A stretch of DNA of 64,000 nucleotides from an uncultured Chloroflexota bacterium (GTDB taxonomy: Bacteria > Chloroflexota > Chloroflexia > Thermomicrobiales > UBA6265): the NCBI GenBank assembly GCA_937901745.1, contig CALGSZ010000106.1, positions 186,001 to 250,000 on the forward strand, read 5' to 3'. Position numbers and translations under genes: made by a program. The notes under the pieces were generated by a model. The model was not told the DNA's origin. It ran no database searches and saw only the letters and a program-made list of their open reading frames with translations. Within the stretch, counting starts at the first letter, position 1, and each line of letters opens with the position of its first letter. This document shows, piece after piece, positions 32,890-43,607 of this stretch.

Positions 32890-34836
32890 CTATTCCTCGA
32901 TCAGCAGGAGTCCGGACGCCTTGTAGGTGTCGCCGTCCTGATAGCCGACGAGGGCGAAGGCCGGAATTTTCTCGAGCTGCTCCGCGCCAATCTCCGGGGA
33001 GGCCTCGGCCTCCGGCGTCGAGTCGAAGTAGTCCTCGCACGCCTGGCCGTCGAAGTCCTGATCCAGCTCCCAGTTGGTCGCGGGATCCTCATCGAAGGCC
33101 GCCTGCGCCTCGTCCTGGCTCGCGAACTCCGCGCAGCGATCGCTGGCGTCCGCGGGTCCGCCCATACCGCTCAGCGCCGCGGAAGCGGGAGCCGAGAGCT
33201 CGCCCAGCTGCCGGATGTCGATGTACAGCGTGGAGAAGCGCTCAGAGGGCAGCTCAGCCATCACCGCCTGGTACGTCGGATTGTCTGCCAGGGAATCGGC
33301 GGACGGCGTGCTCAGGAGCGAATACGCGCCGTTCGTGCTGATGAAGAACTGGCCGTTGACAATGCCGAACTCGACGCTGAACTGGTCGCTGCCCTCAGAT
33401 CCGAAGGTTCCGACCCAGATCGTGTCGTTGCCGACGGTCGTCGTCGTCAGCGTCCCGGAGCCTTGCAGCGCGCTCTGGACCAGGAATGAGATCGTCATGA
33501 GCGCGTTGTTGAGCGTCTGCGGATCGCCAACGTTGGATGTGAAGAGAACGCCGATGTTGTCCGACGCGACATCGCCGGACTCATCCGCGGTGATGCCCCA
33601 CACGGCCAAGCCGTACTCGCCCTGCAGCTGGTCAATGAACTCAGTCTTGATGTTGAACCCGATCACCTGGGCGAACTGCTCGAACTGCTGGGCGGCGAAC
33701 TCCTCCGCGGAGACACCCGGCTCGGGCGTGGCCACCTCACCGCTCAAGCCGCCGCTCGCCAGCTGGATGATCGCCAAGAACAGACCGTCAAGGACCCCTG
33801 AGGCGCCCAGGTTGTTTCCATCGACCAGGAACAGCGTATCGGATGGGACAATGCTCGGCAGCTGCGCTTCGAATGCCTGGTAGCTGGGAATTGACGCGCC
33901 AGGCGCGGGGATGGCAACGGATTCAATCCGCAGCCCTGGCGTGTCCGCCAAGACAGCGAATCCCGAATCCGTAACGAACTGATCCGGGCCGAGGGTAAGG
34001 GACCCCATGGTCGGATCCGATGCCGCCATAGCCTCCGCGATGGCGGCGCCGTTGATGTAGCCGAAGAGCAGGTACTCGCTGGGCAACTCGGCGGCGACTG
34101 CCTGATAGCCGGATGTGGCCGAAACCGCGCCGGTCGTGCCGTTCTGAACATCGATCAGCGCGTGCAAGCTTTCCGGCCGGTCCGACATGAAGACGAAATC
34201 TCCGGCCTGGGCGATCGCCATCCCGCTGTCATCCTCGACGGTCTCATCCGGCGGGATGTACGAGATCGTCACACCTTCATAGGTCTCCTCGGAGATCTGG
34301 ATGCCGCGATCGTCGGCTTCGTCCTGGAGGAGCTCCTGCACCTTGGCCCATGCCGCCGCGTCATCGGACGCGTCCACGATGAGCGCGATTCCCGGCTCAT
34401 CCGAAGCGACGCCCGTCTGCACCGGGAGATTGCCGACCAGCTCATCGAGAGCGCCGGCTTCCGGCAGCCCCAGATCGGTCACGACGATCCCAAGCTCACC
34501 TCCGAGGAACGGCTCGAGATCACTCAGCGTGTCACCGTCGCCACCGGCCTCTTCAGCCGCGGACTCAGCAATTTGGGAGATGAGTTCTTCCACCGAGGAA
34601 GCGAAGCCAGCGCGAACCAAGAGCTCTGCTGCCAGCTGATATTGCTGAGAGGACGTGTCCATGTTCAGCGCCATGAAGACCACGGACGTCTCCGGCGCCG
34701 CGGCCGCTGCTGTAGATGTCGCGCCTTGGGCTGCCACACGGGCGGGCCCGCTCACCAATGCAGCGCTCGCCATCATGACGATGAGCGCAAGGGACACGCC
34801 GGCACGGAACGTGTTGATAAGTCGTCTGCTCAGCAA
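32890..34836 (-). CDS. Secreted DUF3352-type protein with an embedded Excalibur-like calcium-binding motif
   Basis: About 648 residues with an N-terminal signal (FRAGVSLALIVMMASAALVSG, cleavage likely near ARVAAQG). The body has repeats typical of DUF3352 proteins: FLGGELGIVVTDLGLPEAG, GIALIVDASDDAAAW, TYEGVTISYI, SGMAIAQAGDFVFMSDRPE and LPSEYLLFGYING. Near the C-terminus, CAEF, then DEDPATNWELDQDFDGQACE fits an Excalibur domain with its DxDxDGxxCE core. The start chosen is the TTG at 34836 because GGGAGGA stands five bases before it; an in-frame ATG at 34872 lacks such a site. Function unknown; likely a cell-surface protein. Confidence 0.78.
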   Translation of the reverse strand: MLSRRLINTFRAGVSLALIVMMASAALVSGPARVAAQGATSTAAAAAPETSVVFMALNMDTSSQQYQLAAELLVRAGFASSVEELISQIAESAAEEAGGDGDTLSDLEPFLGGELGIVVTDLGLPEAGALDELVGNLPVQTGVASDEPGIALIVDASDDAAAWAKVQELLQDEADDRGIQISEETYEGVTISYIPPDETVEDDSGMAIAQAGDFVFMSDRPESLHALIDVQNGTTGAVSATSGYQAVAAELPSEYLLFGYINGAAIAEAMAASDPTMGSLTLGPDQFVTDSGFAVLADTPGLRIESVAIPAPGASIPSYQAFEAQLPSIVPSDTLFLVDGNNLGASGVLDGLFLAIIQLASGGLSGEVATPEPGVSAEEFAAQQFEQFAQVIGFNIKTEFIDQLQGEYGLAVWGITADESGDVASDNIGVLFTSNVGDPQTLNNALMTISFLVQSALQGSGTLTTTTVGNDTIWVGTFGSEGSDQFSVEFGIVNGQFFISTNGAYSLLSTPSADSLADNPTYQAVMAELPSERFSTLYIDIRQLGELSAPASAALSGMGGPADASDRCAEFASQDEAQAAFDEDPATNWELDQDFDGQACEDYFDSTPEAEASPEIGAEQLEKIPAFALVGYQDGDTYKASGLLLIEE

Positions 34837-34997
34837 ATGCGTCCTCCCGGTTCCAAGTTCACGCCGTCTCATTCTCGACCTCTCACTACGCGGCAACGCC
34901 GCCTCAGCTAAACCCAAAGGCCGCCCGGCGTTCCCTCCGGTCCGGTCAGCGCCTCGCGATGCGCGCAACGCGCGACGCGTCCGGACGACCGGAGCCA

Positions 34998-35026
34998 ACT
35001 GTAGGCTGCTGGCTCCCGAGCGTCAA
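34998..35026 (-). promoter_or_regulatory. Candidate sigma-70-type promoter for the DUF3352 gene
   Basis: TTGACG (35026-35021 on the minus strand), exactly 17 bases, then TACAGT (35003-34998). It lies about 160 bases before the chosen start. The leader contains GC-rich inverted repeats. Pattern match only. Confidence 0.5.
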
Positions 35027-35093
35027 TAGCGACCAAGTTAGGGAGGCCGGGGGTACTCCCTGGCGACAAGCCCTATGCGAAACCAGTCCTGGA

Positions 35094-35327
35094 TTACCGG
35101 CGAAAGATGAGGTTGAAGATGAGGGTGAGGAGAAGACTCAGGAGGATTGAGGAGACGATCGGGATGTAGATCGTGGTGTTGCCCCGGCGGAAGATAATGT
35201 CGCCGGGCAGCTTCCCAAGCCAACCAATCAACGGGATTCGATTACCGAACGCGAGGATGACTCCGACGAGCAGGATCAGTGCGCCAACGACGATGAAGAA
35301 GCGGCCGAGTGCGGAGAAGTCGCTCAT
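35094..35327 (-). CDS. DUF2905 family small membrane protein
   Basis: A 77-residue protein with two hydrophobic spans: FIVVGALILLVGVILAFG and IPIVSSILLSLLLTLIFNLI, separated by the family loop IGWLGKLPGDIIFRRGN. That KLPGDI segment is the DUF2905 signature. No function is established. It follows the 44-residue membrane protein gene by 23 bases and is probably co-transcribed with it. Confidence 0.88.
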   Translation of the reverse strand: MSDFSALGRFFIVVGALILLVGVILAFGNRIPLIGWLGKLPGDIIFRRGNTTIYIPIVSSILLSLLLTLIFNLIFRR

Positions 35328-35350
35328 ATCCGTTCGGCCCCTCCGGGCCG

Positions 35351-35485
35351 TTAGCTTTGGATTCGATCGTCAATTCCCGTCGCAATCCCGAAAACGATCA
35401 TGAAGAGCGCGGCGACGAGTCCAATAACGATCCCAAGAACAACGAGCATCAAGCCTGCTTTGATGATTCCTTCGATGAAGTCCAT
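35351..35485 (-). CDS. 44-residue single-span membrane protein
   Basis: Small gene found by reading the reverse strand directly: MDFIEGIIKAGLMLVVLGI, continuing as one long hydrophobic segment to residue 38 and ending IDDRIQS. The ATG at 35485 has AAAGG nine bases upstream and a TATAAT at 35530-35525, so it looks expressed. It precedes the DUF2905 gene by 23 bases. No family recognised. Gene callers may miss it because of its length. Confidence 0.6.
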   Translation of the reverse strand: MDFIEGIIKAGLMLVVLGIVIGLVAALFMIVFGIATGIDDRIQS

Positions 35486-35493
35486 CGCACCAT

Positions 35494-35507
35494 GCCTTTC
35501 GAAAGGC
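35494..35507. promoter_or_regulatory. 14-bp perfect palindrome over the ribosome site of the small membrane protein gene
   Basis: GCCTTTCGAAAGGC reads the same on both strands and includes the AAAGG ribosome site of the gene starting at 35485. It could be a protein operator or an RNA hairpin hiding the ribosome site. The TATAAT -10 (35530-35525, minus strand) lies 18 bases upstream. No clear -35 is seen. Confidence 0.5.
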
Positions 35508-35549
35508 CTCTTCCTCTGAGCCGGATTATACCCCCCGCCAAGACGAGCG

Positions 35550-35592
35550 GGCCCCCGGCCCCTCCCGCCTATCCTGGGAGAGACCGAGGGCC
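35550..35592 (-). terminator. Hairpin downstream of clpB
   Basis: Two-part stem: 35550-35558 with 35584-35592 (8 of 9 paired) and an inner 5-bp stem 35562-35566 with 35576-35580. It begins eight bases after the clpB stop. No T-run follows. Confidence 0.55.
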
Positions 35593-35599
35593 ATCCAAA

Positions 35600-38206
<2,607 letters not shown>

Positions 38207-38297
38207 TGCTCATTAGCCTCCAACATGCGCCTTCAACCGTCCTGGCCTGTCTCGGGACGGGATAGGGACGGCGGCGCGTCGTTCGACATGAGTAGCG

Positions 38298-38741
38298 TCA
38301 TTCAAGGATGGGGCGATTCCGGCGCTCGTCCCGATAATGCTCCCGCGACGCTTCCGTCGCCTCATACAATCCCAGCAGGCGCAAGATTTCTTCGAGCTGG
38401 CCCTGCACCTGACGAGCCATTTCCTCAGCGATCGTGTCGCGTGGCGCGCGGCTCGCCTGTTGCTGGAGCGACGCTACCTGGTCCCGGGCCTCGCAAATCC
38501 GACGTGTGAGATCGAGCGCTAGCTGGACGCCTGCCAAATTGAGCCCGAGCTTTTCGACCAGGTACTTGACCTGACGCAATCGCTCGATGTCCCGGTCGGA
38601 GTACAACCGCAAGTTGCCGGATGTCCGCGAAGGCGCAATCAGCCCCTCGCGCTCGTATTTCCGCAGCGTTTGCGGGTGCATCTCGACCAGGCGCGCCGCT
38701 ACACTGATCACGAACAGCGGTTCATTGAAGCGTGCCGCCAT
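38298..38741 (-). CDS. hspR: HspR-type MerR-family heat-shock repressor
   Basis: Repressor of chaperone genes that binds inverted HAIR sequences. The 147-residue protein has an N-terminal MerR winged helix: FVISVAARLVEMHPQTLRKY, EREGLIAPSRTSGNLRLYSD and RDIERLRQVKYLVEKLGLNL. A C-terminal coiled coil (RRICEARDQVASLQQQA and onward) serves dimerisation. The HPQTLRKYEREGLI signature is typical of HspR. It is the first gene of an hspR-clpB operon behind a consensus promoter overlapped by a HAIR-like site, fitting negative autoregulation. Confidence 0.92.
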   Translation of the reverse strand: MAARFNEPLFVISVAARLVEMHPQTLRKYEREGLIAPSRTSGNLRLYSDRDIERLRQVKYLVEKLGLNLAGVQLALDLTRRICEARDQVASLQQQASRAPRDTIAEEMARQVQGQLEEILRLLGLYEATEASREHYRDERRNRPILE

Positions 38742-38770
38742 ACCCCACCTCGCTACTTTCGTCGCATCGG

Positions 38771-38799
38771 ATTATAAAGGTTGATACGAACTGTGTCAA
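38771..38799 (-). promoter_or_regulatory. Consensus promoter of hspR-clpB with overlapping HAIR-like operator
   Basis: On the minus strand TTGACA (38799-38794), exactly 17 bases, TATAAT (38776-38771): both hexamers are perfect sigma-70 consensus. Start of hspR is 30 bases after the -10. The inverted repeat TTGACA-N7-TATCAA (38799-38781) overlaps the -35 and has the exact 19-base spacing of the HAIR element (core TTGAGT-N7-ACTCAA), matching four of six bases in each half. Binding by HspR is inferred. Confidence 0.8.
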
Positions 38800-38876
38800 T
38801 CATCATTACGAATGGCGGGAGTGCGAGCGGGGCGAGCGGACAGCACCGGGCAGAAGCCCGATCGTGAGGGCGCAAG

Positions 38877-39584
38877 ATGCTGATCTATGCTCATCGTGGC
38901 GCATCCGCCATCGAACCCGAGAACACGCTGCGAGCGTTCCGCCGCGCGCTCGAGGCCGGCGTGGACGGCATTGAGCTCGACTTGCACGCAACGAGCGACC
39001 GCGTCCCGGTGGTGATCCATGATCGCGATGTGGCGCGCACGACGAACGGCCAAGGTCTCGTCAGTTCGATAACCTTTGAGGAGCTTTCCAAACTCGATGC
39101 CGGGCTTGGCGAGCGCGTCCCGACATTGGACGAGGTGTTGTCGCTCGTCGGGGATCGCATTCATCTCGACTTGGAGATCAAGCAGCGGGGGATCGAAGCG
39201 GAGGTTCTCGCGGTTCTCGATCGCCATCCAAAGGCGAGGTGGGCGATCTCATCCTTCGATTGGGACATCCTGCGCGCGATCCGGCAGCGATCCTCGCGCG
39301 CCGAGCTCTGGCTGTTGACGATGGCGATCACCGATGCCGTCTTCCGAGCCGCCCGCGAGCTCGGCGCTACCGCGGCCGCCCTCTACGCGCCGGCTTACAC
39401 GCCCGAGGCGGCTCGGCAGCTCGCGAATGCCGGACTGCGAGCGGTGCTTTGGACGGTGAATGACCCGGCAGTCGCGGATGAGCTGCAGCGGAGAGGCGCC
39501 GACGCGCTCTGCACCGACGCGCCGGAGCAGGTGGCCGCCGCGCTCCGCCAATCGTCAGGTGCGACCGGCGGCCAACCAAGCTGA
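38877..39584 (+). CDS. Glycerophosphodiester phosphodiesterase family protein
   Basis: Hydrolyses glycerophosphodiesters to glycerol-3-phosphate and an alcohol. The 235-residue TIM-barrel protein has the full GDPD signature: LIYAHRGASAIEPENTLRAF (catalytic His, Arg, Glu), GIELDLHATSDRVPVVIHDR (metal Glu-Asp and second catalytic His), and IHLDLEIKQRG. The C-terminal GLRAVLWTVNDP and DALCTDAPE close the barrel. No signal peptide, so cytoplasmic. Single gene between the divergent hspR promoter and the convergent cox cluster. Confidence 0.93.
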   Translation: MLIYAHRGASAIEPENTLRAFRRALEAGVDGIELDLHATSDRVPVVIHDRDVARTTNGQGLVSSITFEELSKLDAGLGERVPTLDEVLSLVGDRIHLDLEIKQRGIEAEVLAVLDRHPKARWAISSFDWDILRAIRQRSSRAELWLLTMAITDAVFRAARELGATAAALYAPAYTPEAARQLANAGLRAVLWTVNDPAVADELQRRGADALCTDAPEQVAAALRQSSGATGGQPS

Positions 39585-39602
39585 TCCGTGTTGCGGACAG
39601 CA

Positions 39603-39669
39603 AGCGGCCCTCACCGCAGCCACGCCAGAGCCAACTGACTCGAGCCGTGGCGAGCGGGTGAGGGCCGCT
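39603..39669. terminator. Shared compound hairpin between the GDPD gene and coxM
   Basis: Perfect 13-bp outer stem (39603-39615 with 39657-39669) with an inner partial stem (CCACG with CGTGG). It starts 19 bases after the plus-strand stop and ends 12 bases after the minus-strand stop, so it probably serves both convergent units. No T-run. Confidence 0.6.
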
Positions 39670-39680
39670 CAAACTTGCTA

Positions 39681-40547
39681 CTAGGAAAGACCAGCCGCGC
39701 GAGTCAGCGCACGCCGCGTCATGACGCGGACGAGATGGGCACGGTACTCCGGCGAGGCGTAGACATCGCCGTTGAGCTCACCGAGCCCCTCGGTCGCAAC
39801 GTTGGCCGCCTGCGCGATCGCGTCCGCGGTCAGCTGCTGGCCGGTAAGCGCATTCTCCGCGGCGGTAGCGCGCTTGGCGTACTCCGGCGCACCGGTGACG
39901 CCAATCCGCACCGACTTGGCGGTGTTGCCATCAATCTCGATGACCGCCGCCACGCCGACGACCGCGTAGCCGGACGCGGGATGCGCGTGCTTCTCATACG
40001 CCATGCCGAGTTTCCGCCCACCGACCGCCGGCAGGTGGATCTCGGTGATGATCTCGTCCGGGTTCAGCGAGGTCGTCAACAGGCCGACGAAGAGATCGTC
40101 AACCGGGATGATCCGCTCGCCGCCCGTGCCGACTGCCTTGACCGAGGCGTTCAGCGCGAGCATCACCGCGGTGAAGTCGGCCGCGGGATCGCAGTGGGCC
40201 AGCGAGCCACCGAGGGTGCCCCGCGCGCGGACGTGCGGATCGCCGACGACGTTGGCCGTCTCCGCGATGATCGGGTACCCCTGGCGAAGCTCGCCGGAGT
40301 CGAGCAGATCCAAATAGGTGGTCAGCGCGCCGATCACGACCGAGCCATCGCCGCTGACCTGGATTCCGCGCAACCCCGGAATGCGCCCAATGTCGACAAG
40401 CGCAGCCGGCGCGGCAAGCCGCAGCTTCATCGCCGGGAGCAGCGAATGCCCGCCCGCGAGAACTTTCGCCTCCGGATTGTTTGCCAGGAGCTGCACCGCC
40501 TCTTGCACGCTCGACGGCCGGTGATACTCAAATGCACTTGGGAACAC
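39681..40547 (-). CDS. coxM: FAD-binding medium subunit of a form II CO-dehydrogenase-like molybdenum hydroxylase
   Basis: Medium subunit that carries FAD and passes electrons to acceptors. The 288-residue protein begins MFPSAFEYHRPSSVQEAV and has the FAD motif KVLAGGHSLLPAMKLRLA and the second flavin motif VRARGTLGGSLAHCDPAAD, both diagnostic for the CoxM/XdhB family. The GTG at 40547 is preceded by AAAGGAGG; the longer in-frame ATG at 40583 is not. Last gene of the coxS-coxL-coxM unit. Confidence 0.93.
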   Translation of the reverse strand: MFPSAFEYHRPSSVQEAVQLLANNPEAKVLAGGHSLLPAMKLRLAAPAALVDIGRIPGLRGIQVSGDGSVVIGALTTYLDLLDSGELRQGYPIIAETANVVGDPHVRARGTLGGSLAHCDPAADFTAVMLALNASVKAVGTGGERIIPVDDLFVGLLTTSLNPDEIITEIHLPAVGGRKLGMAYEKHAHPASGYAVVGVAAVIEIDGNTAKSVRIGVTGAPEYAKRATAAENALTGQQLTADAIAQAANVATEGLGELNGDVYASPEYRAHLVRVMTRRALTRAAGLS

Positions 40548-40640
40548 GGCTCCTCCTTTCTCTGAGCCCCTATCGTTTGCCAATCGTCTGTCGTCGCTCG
40601 CTCTTCTCTCGCCTGACCACGGAATGCCCGCCCGTGGCGT

Positions 40641-43034
40641 CTAGGAGCGAGCAGCCTGGTTGATCGCGTTCCAAATCCGCTCCGGTGTCAGCGGCATGTC
40701 GAGATGCGTGATACCGAGGTGCGAGACCGCGTCAATCACCGCGTTGGCAACTGCCGGCGTCGCGGCGATCGTCCCGGCCTCACCCGCGCCCTTCACGCCG
40801 AGCGGATTCGTCGGCGAGGGCGTCACGGTCCGGTCGAGCTCGTACGTCGGCACCATGTGCGCCTTCGGCGCGGCATAGCTCTCGAGCGTGCCCGTCACCA
40901 GCTGACCGTCGTCGTTGTAGACCGCTCCCTCGTAGAGCGCCTGCGCCAAACCTTGCGCGATGCCGCCGTGGATCTGCCCGTCCACGATGAGCGGATTGAC
41001 GACGTTGCCGACATCGTCAACGGCGACGTACCGAAGGAGCTTGACCTCGCCAGTGTCGCGGTCGACTTCGACGACGCAAACATGCGTGCCGAACGGGAAC
41101 GTGCAGTTCGGCGGATCGTAGTACGTCGTCTCGTCAAGGTACGGCTCCATGCCCGGCGGCAGATCGTAGGCGACGTGCGCCGCCAGCGCGATGTCAGCGA
41201 ACGTCTTCGCCGAGTCCGGCGAGCCCTTGACGTAGAACTTGCCGTTCTCGAAAACGATGTCCTCCTCCGCCGCCTCGAGCAGATGCGCCGCCAGCTTCTT
41301 CGCCTTCTCCTTGATCTTCTGCAGGCTGCGATAAATGGCAACGCCTCCGACCGCGAGGGAGCGGCTGCCATACGTGCCGAAGCCGAACGGCGTGCCGAGC
41401 GTGTCGGAGTGCTGGATCTCGACGTCCTCGTACGGGATGCCGAGCTCATCGGCAACGAGCTGCGCGAAGGTCGTCTCATGTCCCTGACCGTGCGGCAGCG
41501 AGCCGGTGGTGACCACCACCTTGCCGGTCAGGTGGACGCGGACATTGGCGCTTTCCCAAAGTCCGGCGCCCCAGCCCTCGCCTGGCAGACCGATCCACTT
41601 CGACGGGGCAATGCCGCAGACCTCGACGTAGGAGGAGAGCCCGATGCCGAGCAGCTTGGAGTCGCCGCGCTCGCGCCGCGCCTTCTGCTCCTGCCGCAGC
41701 TGCTCATAGCCGACCAGCTCAAGCGCTCGGTTCAGCGCCTTCTCGTAGTCGCCGCTGTCGTACGGCAGCATGCCGACGCCAGTGTCGTACGGGAAGTCCT
41801 CCGGCTGAATAAAGTTGCGCCGGCGGACCTCGGCCGGATCAACACCCGTCGCCTGCGCGACGAGGTCGCAAACTCGCTCGATCACATAGGCTGCTTCCGG
41901 CCGGCCAGCGCCGCGATAGGCGTCAACCATCGCGGTGTTGGTGTAGGCAGCAATCACCTTGCAGTGGATTGCCGGGATCTTGTAGCAGCCGGCCAGCATG
42001 CGCCCGTAGAGCGTCGTCGGGATGCCGGCGGCGACCGTCGAGAAGTAGGCGCCGAGATTCGCGTAGGTCTTGACCTTCAGCGCGGTGATCTTGCCGTCGC
42101 GCGTTGCGCCGATCTCGATGTCGGTGATGTGATCGCGGCCGTGCGTCGTCGTGAGGTAATTCTCGGAGCGGTCCTCGAAGAACTTGACCGGGCGGCCGCC
42201 CAGCTTCTTGGACAGCGCCAGCACGAGCGGCATGTCGTAGTACAGGAAGATCTTCGAGCCAAAACCGCCGCCGATATCCGGCGAGATGACCCGGATCTTC
42301 TGCTCCGGCACACCGAGCACGAAGGCGCCGAGCAGCAGCCGGTGCACGTGCGGCGCCTGGGAGGTCGCCCACAGCGTGTACTCGTCGGTCGCCGGGTCGT
42401 ATTTGCCAATCGAGCCGCGCGGCTCGATCGCGGTCGGGATCAGCCGCTGGTTGATCAAGTGAGACGAGACACGAACCTCGGATTGCTCCAGCGCCGCGTC
42501 AACCGTCGCCTCGTCCTTGCCGCAGGTCCACTCGAGGACGATGTTGTTCGGCGCCTCCTCGTGGAGCTGCGGCGCTCCCGGCTCAGTCGCCTTCTTCGCG
42601 TCGACCACCACCGGCAGCGGGTCGTACTCGACCACCACCGCATCGGCGGCATCCCGCGCCAAATAACGGTCCTCCGCGACGACGACCGCGACGGGATCAC
42701 CAACCTGATGGACTTCGTTGACCGCCAGCACTCGCGGCGTGACGGCGTTGTTCTTGACGCCCGCTGCCTGCCACGCGGCCGGGAGCGGGTTGACGTCCAT
42801 GAAGTCCTGGCCGGTGAATACGCCGAGCACGCCAGGCATCTTTTCCGCCGCGCTCGTGTCGATCCGGCGAATCCGGGCGTGCGCGTACGGCGAGCGCACC
42901 AAGACGGCGTGCGTCATTCCCGGGAGCTTGATATCGTCCAGGAAACTACCAGCGCCGGTGATCAGTCGAGGATCTTCCCGTCGCTTGATCGCCTTACCAA
43001 AGAGACGGTCCGGGGCTTCAACGGCTGTGACCAT
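40641..43034 (-). CDS. coxL: Molybdopterin large subunit of a form II CO-dehydrogenase-like enzyme
   Basis: Catalytic subunit of the xanthine oxidase family, about 797 residues. It opens with GKAIKRREDPRLITGAGSFL and has SPDIGGGFGSK, the active-site loop VDAYRGAGRPEAAYVIER, SLPHGQGHETTFAQ and NPLGVKGAGEAGTIA with the catalytic Glu. The loop AYRGAGR is the form II (BMS-type) variant; true CO dehydrogenases have AYRCSFR with the Cys that holds copper. CO oxidation is therefore unproven, and an aldehyde or N-heterocycle substrate is as likely. The ATG at 43034 has AGGAGG six bases upstream. Confidence 0.93.
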   Translation of the reverse strand: MVTAVEAPDRLFGKAIKRREDPRLITGAGSFLDDIKLPGMTHAVLVRSPYAHARIRRIDTSAAEKMPGVLGVFTGQDFMDVNPLPAAWQAAGVKNNAVTPRVLAVNEVHQVGDPVAVVVAEDRYLARDAADAVVVEYDPLPVVVDAKKATEPGAPQLHEEAPNNIVLEWTCGKDEATVDAALEQSEVRVSSHLINQRLIPTAIEPRGSIGKYDPATDEYTLWATSQAPHVHRLLLGAFVLGVPEQKIRVISPDIGGGFGSKIFLYYDMPLVLALSKKLGGRPVKFFEDRSENYLTTTHGRDHITDIEIGATRDGKITALKVKTYANLGAYFSTVAAGIPTTLYGRMLAGCYKIPAIHCKVIAAYTNTAMVDAYRGAGRPEAAYVIERVCDLVAQATGVDPAEVRRRNFIQPEDFPYDTGVGMLPYDSGDYEKALNRALELVGYEQLRQEQKARRERGDSKLLGIGLSSYVEVCGIAPSKWIGLPGEGWGAGLWESANVRVHLTGKVVVTTGSLPHGQGHETTFAQLVADELGIPYEDVEIQHSDTLGTPFGFGTYGSRSLAVGGVAIYRSLQKIKEKAKKLAAHLLEAAEEDIVFENGKFYVKGSPDSAKTFADIALAAHVAYDLPPGMEPYLDETTYYDPPNCTFPFGTHVCVVEVDRDTGEVKLLRYVAVDDVGNVVNPLIVDGQIHGGIAQGLAQALYEGAVYNDDGQLVTGTLESYAAPKAHMVPTYELDRTVTPSPTNPLGVKGAGEAGTIAATPAVANAVIDAVSHLGITHLDMPLTPERIWNAINQAARS

Positions 43035-43112
43035 CACCTTCCTCCTTCCGGGGGGCAGCTTTGCCCCATCCCGGTCGCTGTGCCGATCACCCGCTGAGTC
43101 TGCGAGTCGCAG

Positions 43113-43607
43113 CTAGCCCCGCATCTTGTCCGCGGCGTACTGGATGGCGCGGACGATGTTCTGGTAGCCGGTGCAGCGGCAGAGATTGCCCTCCAGCGCG
43201 TGGCGGATCTCCTCTTCGGTGGGATTCGGATTCCGCTTCAGCAGGGCCGCGCCGGTCATGATCATGCCAGGCGTGCAGTAGCCGCACTGCAGCCCGTGCA
43301 TCTCCCAGAACCCTTCCTGCACCGGGTGCAGCTGACCATCCTGGCCGAGGCCTTCGATCGTCGTGATCTCCGCGCCGTCGGCCTGAACAGCGAGGACGGT
43401 GCAGCTCTTGACGCTCTCGCCGTTCATGTGGACCACGCACGCGCCGCAGCTGCTTGTATCGCAGCCGACGTGCGTGCCGGTCAGGCCCAGAGTCTCGCGC
43501 AAGAAGTGGACGAGGAGCATGCGCGGCTCGACCTCGGCCGTGTATTGCTTGCCATTGACCGTCATCGAGACCGCGACTTTCGCCGGAGCCGTCGTCGTCT
43601 CTGCCAT
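43113..43607 (-). CDS. coxS: [2Fe-2S] small subunit of a form II CO-dehydrogenase-like enzyme
   Basis: Electron-transfer subunit of 164 residues with two iron-sulfur clusters. The plant-type cluster is held by GCDTSSCGACVVHMNG and SVKSC; the second by QCGYCTPGMIM and LCRCTGYQNIV. Start ATG follows AAGGAGG. First gene of the unit; the order S-L-M matches form II clusters, whereas form I clusters are M-S-L. A long leader (about 215 bases) precedes it. Confidence 0.95.
   Translation of the reverse strand: MAETTTAPAKVAVSMTVNGKQYTAEVEPRMLLVHFLRETLGLTGTHVGCDTSSCGACVVHMNGESVKSCTVLAVQADGAEITTIEGLGQDGQLHPVQEGFWEMHGLQCGYCTPGMIMTGAALLKRNPNPTEEEIRHALEGNLCRCTGYQNIVRAIQYAADKMRG

Noticed and set aside
40641..43034. 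Annotation as genuine aerobic CO dehydrogenase.
   Set aside because: The active-site loop is AYRGAGR, lacking the copper-binding cysteine of form I enzymes.
40704..43097. 797-codon open frame antisense to coxL.
   Set aside because: Very Arg/Asp/Val-rich with no motifs, mirrors the coxL frame phase in GC-rich DNA, and coxL is unambiguous.
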